64,000 bases of DNA, taken from assembly GCF_029784155.1 (NCBI RefSeq), contig NC_073692.1, positions 273,835,413 through 273,899,412 of the forward strand, in the 5' to 3' direction. The notes beneath the pieces were generated by a model that had not been told where the DNA came from, searched no databases, and worked only from the letters and a program-made list of their open reading frames with translations. A program made the position numbers and the translations under genes. Every line of letters begins with the position of its first letter. Within the stretch, counting starts at the first letter, position 1. This DNA is from Uranotaenia lowii (Eukaryota > Arthropoda > Insecta > Diptera > Culicidae). Below, one piece after another: positions 57,893 through 64,000 of this stretch.

Positions 57893-58867
57893 GGGGAGAA
57901 TGAGGATACTTGATCCCTTGGGATACTTGATTCCTTAGCTATATCTCGAAACTGGAATGTCTTACAAAGATCAAATGTTCTAGAAAAATGTGCCAAAATG
58001 AGCAAAATAACAATTCATGTAGTTTAAATTTTTTTAACAAAATAATTGTTTGAGTAATTGAACTTTGTTTGAAAAATTTCTCTAAATGTAACTTGAAGAT
58101 CTTTTTTCATCACTTTAAAATGTTCCTTACATGGGAAAATTATGAAAAAAATATTTGTTCCAATGTATCAATCGTTCGAGCGTAAAATGAACTTCATAAT
58201 GCCATATTTTCAAAGCGATGGAAAACTCTCAACTTTTTTCAGAAAAAGTTTTCTAAAATGTTGATTATGGGTATAATTGATCCCCTAGAGTTGGGTACAA
58301 TTGATCCCCCTTCCAAACGGCATATTCTTCTTCTGAATTGATCGTTATGATTACTAATCACGAAATTACTAATATTTATCCAAAAACTAATATTTTTTAA
58401 ACAATTGTCTGAAGAAAAGATCAAAAATAATTAATTTTCTCTTAATTATAAAAAAAAGCGCCTTTAAGTATGCAATGTTATTAGCGTTGAGACAAAGTTA
58501 TAGAATTTTCTTCTTATGTCTGCTATAAATTGTGAAATCAGAACAAACATGACCAAAAAAGTAAACTAACATTCTATCGCGGGGTATTGTTTGATTTTTA
58601 TAGAAGGATTAGGGCTTCCTGAATAAAAGATCAGGTCTCCTTCAATAGGGGATCAAGTCTCCCCTAACTTCAGAAAAATCGCAATTTTTTTACTCCCACG
58701 AAAATTCTTCTAGTTCATCAACGGGTTCAAGTATCGTTCTAATTTTTGGAGCATAGAAACTTGAAGTTACAAGCTGTTAGAAAATGTCAAAAACGGCGAG
58801 TTGCTAATTTTTTCCAAAAAGATATGGTGAAAATAAGAAAAGGGGATCAAGTATCCCCACTCTCCCC
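57893..58867. mobile_element. TA-flanked MITE, 'gatacttgatcccc' family, copy B
   Basis: Reverse complement of copy A (37797-38762). The ends are GGGGAGAATGAGGATACTTG and AGTATCCCCACTCTCCCC, with TA at 57891-57892 and 58868-58869. 975 bp. Both ends and the inner 'gatcaa' words are preserved. Confidence 0.88.
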
Positions 58868-59089
58868 TATGTAGTTATTCATATTTTCCCACAGTTTTGT
58901 TTTATTTTTGTCAATATTTCTTTAGTTTAATAACACTTGTTATATTTGTGTTTATTCATTTCAGTGCTTTTTTGCAGTTCTCTCAAAATTTTTGATAATT
59001 TTTTGTCAGTAATTTTTCATCTACTTTTTTATCCCTTTTACTCATTTCTTATATTGTGGATGGAACTTACGATTTTCAGTTATTTGTTG

Positions 59090-59310
59090 CATTTTGAATT
59101 AAGCGGAAACCGCCATCTTGTATTTCAAAATGGCGTCGGACAGCCAAATTCGACTTCTACTTATTGAGTACTTTCATTCAATACCCACATTGTGGGAGTT
59201 TCGTGTGCTTTTCAGTCACTTCCAGCATTTTAAAGTTGAGTGGAAGGGGCCATATTGGATTTCAAGATGGCGTCGGATAGCAAATTCCAACTTCTATCCG
59301 TTCAGCCTCT
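59090..59310. repeat. Short repeated units 'gccatcttg/ttcaaaatggcgtcgga'
   Basis: Two adjacent ~140 bp units share 'gcggaaaccgccatcttgta'-like and 'tcaaaatggcgtcgga'-like text (59100-59160 and 59238-59295). An inverted relative lies at 55270-55310. It is part of the composite element. The open frames here are not credible. Confidence 0.5.
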
Positions 59311-59726
59311 TCACCCTATACACATATTGTGGGGCTTTCATGCCACCGGTCGTTTATTGCCAGTTATAATTTGTTTCAATTGAAAAAGAATGAAACCGCG
59401 TTTTTTTTTCGAAAAGCCGCGCTAAAAAACCGCGCATTTTTCATTACCAACACAGAAACGGCAATGATAATTAAATAAATAAACTTTTGAAAAAGATTTT
59501 TTTGATAAATCATTTTACGATAAAAAATATCCGAGAGAATATTTTCAGTGTATGTCCGGATGAACAGGATGAACTCGCGCGATCCAGCCGGGTCTTCGCA
59601 CGAAAATTCGCTTGCACTGTGGCCGGTCGATGTTTTTTTCAACGTGTTTCAATGAGAAGCGGTTTTTCGCGCGAATTGGAAATTCGCTTCGCACTTCGCA
59701 CCGCGCTCACTGTGAATTCGACCTAA

Positions 59727-60954
59727 GACTTAAACTTTTTTTGACAGATTTAAGCTTTTTTCCTCAGTTCGGGTTCCGTCCGAGTATTTGAACTCAGGGG
59801 GCGGAAACGCAGAACCCGGCAACGTTACACGATTTGTCTGTGTATCGTGTGACCAACATCTTCTTACTTAGTGTTAGTGAATCTCGTTTTTAAGCTTTTT
59901 TTTCCCTCAGATTAAAGCTTTTTTTTGCCTCGAGAGCATAGGAGATGAAAGCTCAAATCTAAGAAAAAAAAGCTTAAATCTGAGAAAAAAAGCTTAAGTC
60001 TGAGAGATGGGCTCCAAACGGATTGTATATCGTTGCCGGGATCTGAATGCACTGAACGATTATTTTGTTTGTTAATTTGCAACGGGAGGCAGTTGGGGCG
60101 TGGAAGTAATCTGGGTGCTAAGCGGATGATTTATATGCGCCACTCCGAAGAGATCATCCTCCTGTTTGATGCGTGCCCGGCGAAGAGACTCATCAATAGG
60201 GTGGGTATATTATGTATGGCCCTGATCACCAATCACCCCACCGTTCCTCGACCTGTTGACCCTCAAACAAAATCCCCGAACAAATTCGCAGGAAAACAAC
60301 CTGGACACAAGATAAGTTCTGCGGTTGGCTACCAAAAACACGAATTTAATAAGAATAAGATTCTCATATTAAATCTTCACAGGGCCCACTTTCCCCGACC
60401 AAAATTCCCCAGATTTGCTCAGGAGGTTGGAAAGGGGGCTGAAAACTAAGAGTCAAAAACGGAAGTCAACCCAGTCTTCCAGTAAAAACGGAAACCGAAA
60501 AAGAAAACGTGACCTTTAAACTCTCAAATAAAAGCTGCATCAGAATAACGTTTAAAGTAGAATTCTATTTGCCAAAATGATGCATGTGTTAGTGGGGATT
60601 GGTTTACAATTTCATTTCCCTAATTTTCCTAGCTGCTTACATTTTCGTTCGGGAGACTTTCCCTCTAACTATTAGCGCTCGAAAGCGCTGCCTCCTGGCT
60701 TACTTTTCCCTCAGAAATTACTTAGTGGAGTGCATTGGTTGTTTCAATTTGAATTGGCCATGTGTGGAATTTTTCCTAGGAAATTCCTATCTCTGTGCGA
60801 TTTTAGGGTTTGGATTTGGTTTGGGTGATGTGATTAATTACCCATCGGATATGCTCGAGCAATCATTCGGAAGGCTTGGTGAGTGCCGCTCAATTGAGGA
60901 TCTAGATAAGAACGGAAGAATGTCGATGGTGGTGTCAATTAAGTATGTACTCAC
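59727..60954. other. Unassigned DNA with 'aagctttttt' repeats
   Basis: Between 59745 and 60005 the words 'taagctttttttt' and complementary 'aaaaaaagcttaaatctga' alternate, giving a small foldback. Further right the sequence looks single-copy. A 138-codon frame (60033-60449) and a 146-codon frame (60599-61039) on the plus strand have no recognised motifs. Confidence 0.35.
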
Positions 60955-61258
60955 TCGGGTTGGAAGGTTGCTCAAACCTGATTTTACACCGGAAGTGGAA
61001 AAGTCTCCGGAAAACCACCGTGCGTCGTCTGCGGGATGAAGCGATGCTACTCTTGGACCCAAAATAACCGTTGCCGCCTCGCGTATACCGTTTCGCCAAT
61101 CTGCGGTGTTTACTGTCGGTCGAAACGTACCACGTGATGGAGATGGGTTTGCCGTTGACGATCGCTGGGTGCGTTGGGTAACCTTTCCCTGGCTGGATGA
61201 TAGCGGGTTGTAGGTGGATCGGCTCCTCCGAGAATCTGTGTGTTACATTAGTTCTCAT
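60955..61258 (-). CDS. Coding-like segment, possible first exon of an unknown gene
   Basis: On the minus strand an ATG at 61258 opens a frame (start MRTNVTHRFSEEPIHLQPA) with GC-biased third positions. It runs to a donor-like GTGAGTAC (60954-60947). The middle reads GKPISITWYVSTDSKHRRL. I do not recognise the product. Caution: another minus frame is also open over most of this segment (61235-60955, ending in GLSNLPTR), and part of a plus frame (61040-61210) is open too, so strand and frame are uncertain. The TATA/initiator pair upstream on the minus strand supports the minus reading. Confidence 0.28.
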
Positions 61259-61365
61259 ATCCAAACGCACTTTGAGATTTCAATAAAAATATAAATTACC
61301 CTTTATCGAAAGTAATCGCACTCGTTAAACAATTTGCACTCTAACTTGCACTCGGAGGGAAAAAC

Positions 61366-61392
61366 TGAGGGAAAAATGCAACTTTTATAAAA
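61366..61392 (-). promoter_or_regulatory. Possible TATA box and initiator
   Basis: The minus strand has TTTTATAAAA (61392-61383), then TCAGT with its A at 61366, an arthropod-type initiator. The spacing of about 23 bp from the TATA start is a little short. It lies ~110 bp upstream of ATG 61258. Confidence 0.28.
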
Positions 61393-61840
61393 TTGTTAAG
61401 ACCACGTTTAATTTTATTTGTAGTACCTTGGTGTACTAAGTAACGCGCGAAACACAAATTTCTACCGATCTGGCCTACTTCACAGTCCAGAGAAAAGTGG
61501 ACGAGAAAAAGCATTAGCCCTCAGAACAAAAAAAGTTATTGGTTTTCGTAACCGGAACTTCGTAATTATTAGCGAACTGACAATCACGAAGTTCTCCGAA
61601 GAAAATTTCTTCTTATCAAGACCTTTTCATCTCATTCGAGATTTTGATCTCCGATCTCGGGTCAAGTTCGGGTGGAGCGAAATCAACAACCCGGTTACCA
61701 CTACATTCATACTAGTCTAGCGATGGGGTTAATAACCGGACGCATATCAACCAGCTGGTGACGACGGGCTTCATATAAACCAAACGCACAGCTATTACTC
61801 CAGTTGCAATCATATCTCATTTAAATAAGGGGATTCCTCG

Positions 61841-61848
61841 TGACGTCA
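61841..61848. promoter_or_regulatory. CRE-like palindrome
   Basis: TGACGTCA is a perfect cAMP-response element consensus within apparently single-copy DNA. A chance occurrence is possible. Confidence 0.25.
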
Positions 61849-62061
61849 TATCTGGAGTGCTCTTGGGCGGTGGGGTTCGATGTCATTGAGTGCCTCGATT
61901 AAAGAGCACTCTCGTGAGTTCCAGTTACTGATGCGGGAGTCTGGGAGTACTATCCCTGAGTGGCTAAGGGTTTGAAGCCAGAGAATGCTCTGGGAAGTAG
62001 CATTCTAAAAATAACTTTTAGGGGTGCACAAGCAAAAATAACAAAATATCGATACTGTTAC

Positions 62062-62259
62062 AGGGCTTGTGATATAGCTCAGTTGGCAAGTCTGTTGTCT
62101 CCTGAGCCGATGTCCGCGAGTTCGAGCCCAAGAGTAAACATCGAACACAGTTGTACCGGATAAGTTTTTCAATAACGATCCGCCAACTGTAACGTTGATA
62201 AAGTCGCGAATGCCATAAAGATGGTAAAACGACTATAATCGAAACAAAAAAAAAAAAAA
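62062..62259 (+). mobile_element. tRNA-derived SINE, copy 2
   Basis: The head carries A- and B-box-like sequences identical to copy 1 (tatagctcagttggcaagtc; gagttcgagcc), and the body is nearly identical, with about four differences by eye. An exact 11 bp duplication GATACTGTTAC flanks it (62051-62061 and 62260-62270), and the A-rich tail is long and nearly pure. It is probably recent. Confidence 0.93.
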
Positions 62260-62270
62260 GATACTGTTAC

Positions 62271-64000
62271 AAATTTCAGTGCCAGGTCAACACTGAGCTA
62301 GTGTTGAACCACAAATTAACAACATATAGAAATATATGCTTACGCAAAGCGACGGCAATGACAGTTGGATTGAAACACACGTCCGAGATATTTAGAAAGG
62401 CCCAGGCTTGTTATTTCTCTAATGAGAATTACCGACGTGCTCGGTTTTCGATTCTCGGTAGAGATTCTCTGAAACGCACTGCAGAGATTTTTAGCCGAAC
62501 CTCTGCAGAGAATCTGTAAATCAACACGACAGAGCGATCACACAATAACGGTGAAAAAATGTTTTCACCACAGAGAGCGACAGCGACGGCAGCTGGCTTG
62601 GCTTCCCAGTAAGCGCATCCTCTCAGAAATCGACAGAGCATTAAAAAAATTGAGAGTTGAGTCACCGAACTTAGAATAAAACGGTTAATTTCGGCGACAC
62701 TCCAAAAACGCAAATATTCTGATTCGGTTTGTCCTACCGAGATACCTAGAGGCAACGAATATGAATGCGTACATGCGAAATCAGTTTGAATTGTACACTC
62801 GTACGGTGTGCTCGCATTTTAACCCCGATTTTTTATGTGTGCTTTCAATCGTAGTAGTCGACTTCTCAGACGGGCAAACACGCGTCTCGAAGGGAAACAT
62901 ACGATTCGGATTGTGTTTGTGTGTTTGTCTGGAGGGCGTGTCTTAGATTATTTCGTGGCACTCACCTAAGGCACCCGTATGGTGTGTTCTTCTCTGCCGA
63001 TTAGATGATGCGAAATCGCTAGAGAGATCGTTACGATCCCTCTGTCGATTAGAGTTACCTCTCTGCCGATTCATGTTTACTGGGTTGTTGCGTTTACCAA
63101 CACATACGAAGCTGAACCACTCGCCCGAAACATTCATCGTTTGTTGATGCTATTATTATGCACACCATCGTGTTTGTTTTTGTCTTTGCTTTTTCGTGTC
63201 GGTTCTGTGTTTTCACCGGGGTGTTCTACGGTGACAAATTGTCGCACGCCGGAGCTATTGAAATTAGGTGTGTGTGGCTTTCGAAACCGGGATACGAATA
63301 ATGTGTGGAGAGGAACAAAAAATCTCACCGGGTGATTTGCAGCTATCGCACAGGGGTGTTTTATTCTCCGTTCTCCGTTTTTCTCGGTAGAGAATGGCAT
63401 CTCTGGAAAGGCCCACGTTTCCCCATAACCAACGATACCCTTCTCTTCCCTATTTGTTCTAAATAAGCAGTAAAAAAGCATTGTTGTCAAAATGAAATGT
63501 TGCCAAAATCGAACAGTTCAGCACGAATGTTGCCAAAATCGAACGGGGTCTGTACAAACAACTCAACTTTGTTTGGATTGTTTCAGAGCCCTGGCAAACT
63601 AGAAGTGAGCATTTTCTCCTATTAATCAATGCCTTCGACTAATTATTCTCCATGTCAACAATGTTGGCAAGAAACAAAAAAGACAACGAAAGGATCTTTT
63701 CATTGTCATTTCAATCTTTTATAAATCTTTGCCAATGCAATTGTAAGTCACCACAATCTAAATGAATAAAAACATTTGTCTTGCGTAGACCACTGCCTGG
63801 GAATTGGCACAAAGGATTACGAAAGCAAAGATGTGCCTCGATGAATTTTATTTCCACACAATACCTATTTGCAGAAAATTGTAGTTGCAATATTACTCTT
63901 CGCCACAGACGTAGCAAATGGCAAAATAACGAGACCGACATTATTCATTAGCAACTGCAGGAGCTGGCAAATACAGATCCGATGCAATGGTTTTAATTAT
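62271..64000. other. Unassigned DNA, partly repetitive
   Basis: No coding exon recognised. From 62450 to 63100 the words 'gagattctctg', 'ctgcagagaatctg' and 'ctctgccgatta' recur in both orientations, suggesting an eroded repeat. 'atgttgccaaaatcgaac' occurs twice at 63500-63550 and resembles text at 8858. 'aaaggccca' near 62396 and 63396 could mark ends of an element, but no inverted repeat was found. Confidence 0.35.

Larger units (their letters stand above)
55019..59723. mobile_element. 4.7 kb composite element with PIF/Harbinger-like ends
   Basis: GGGTACGAACACAGTGAGCG at the left pairs with the complement of CGCTCACTGTGAATTCGACC at the right. TAA lies at 55016-55018 and 59724-59726, a TWA-type target duplication typical of PIF/Harbinger. 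Subterminal 'gcgaagcgaa' words repeat at both ends. Inside are complementary arrays of 'tgacaaaatat'-like units (~55330-55880 and ~57390-57880), a palindromic MITE, a SINE, an (ATT)n tract and a TA-flanked MITE. No transposase is recognised. Confidence 0.72.

Noticed and set aside
62450..62755. 108-codon minus-strand ORF as a membrane protein
   Set aside because: It is composed of recurring 'gagattctctg' and 'ctgcagag' words. There is no splice or start context and no recognisable motif.
1..64000. CRISPR array or bacterial-type operon
   Set aside because: There are no regularly spaced identical short repeats and no gene clusters. All features fit an insect nuclear genome.

Overview
The window looks like a slice of a large, transposon-swollen insect genome, most likely a culicine mosquito (Aedes or a relative). 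This is inferred from AT-rich non-coding DNA, a tRNA-derived SINE family, Jockey-, RTE- and I-type LINEs, a Penelope-like element, a mariner-type transposase with D,D37E spacing (the mosquito ITmD37E type) and many hAT- and TA-flanked MITEs. There are no operons, no rRNA, no bona fide tRNA gene and no CRISPR array. I found no intact host gene. The best host-gene evidence is one 68-codon open segment with good splice sites (10098-10301), plus a weaker coding-like stretch with a possible promoter near 61 kb.

Layout, left half. 1-1.57 kb: unassigned. 1.7-6.15 kb: a decayed Jockey-clade LINE with gag-like ORF1 and endonuclease/RT ORF2. 6.2-8.45 kb: a second LINE fragment split by a 1.46 kb hAT-like element and by a SINE with clear target-site duplications. 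10.1 kb: the candidate exon. 10.43-11.15 kb: a repeat holding a hammerhead-like motif. 12.17-15.12 kb: a 2.95 kb hAT-type element containing a GC-tract MITE. 15.14-15.59 kb: a hAT MITE. 17.59-18.56 kb: a complete TA-flanked MITE (CCGTCAA family). 20.02-22.00 kb: a DNA transposon with ~440 bp inverted repeats and a decayed unassigned transposase-like ORF. 22.1-24.9 kb: two apparently identical 513 bp direct repeats, each with a 201 bp hairpin. 25.6-35.35 kb: one CCGTCAA MITE broken by three insertions: a mariner (itself holding a LINE tail and a hAT MITE), a 3.7 kb TA-flanked element (itself holding two MITEs) and a Penelope-like element (itself holding an I-clade LINE tail).

Layout, right half. 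36.7-40.8 kb: an I-type LINE remnant and more nested MITEs. 41.1-44.23 kb: a nearly full-length RTE-type LINE on the minus strand. 44.26-44.64 kb: a MITE. 45-48.4 kb: mostly unassigned, less AT-rich DNA. 48.42-54.32 kb: a D37E mariner interrupted by a 4.5 kb foldback element with ~600 bp inverted repeats, which itself holds a Helitron-like unit and a small TIR element. 55.02-59.72 kb: a 4.7 kb composite element with TAA target duplications and PIF/Harbinger-like ends. 59.7-64 kb: mostly unassigned, probably single-copy DNA with a young SINE copy, a possible TATA/Inr promoter and a coding-like segment.

Nothing here acts as a pathway. The content is a record of successive transposition, and the nesting order together with the target duplications gives a relative chronology. 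All family calls rest on motifs read by eye, because no database search was possible.
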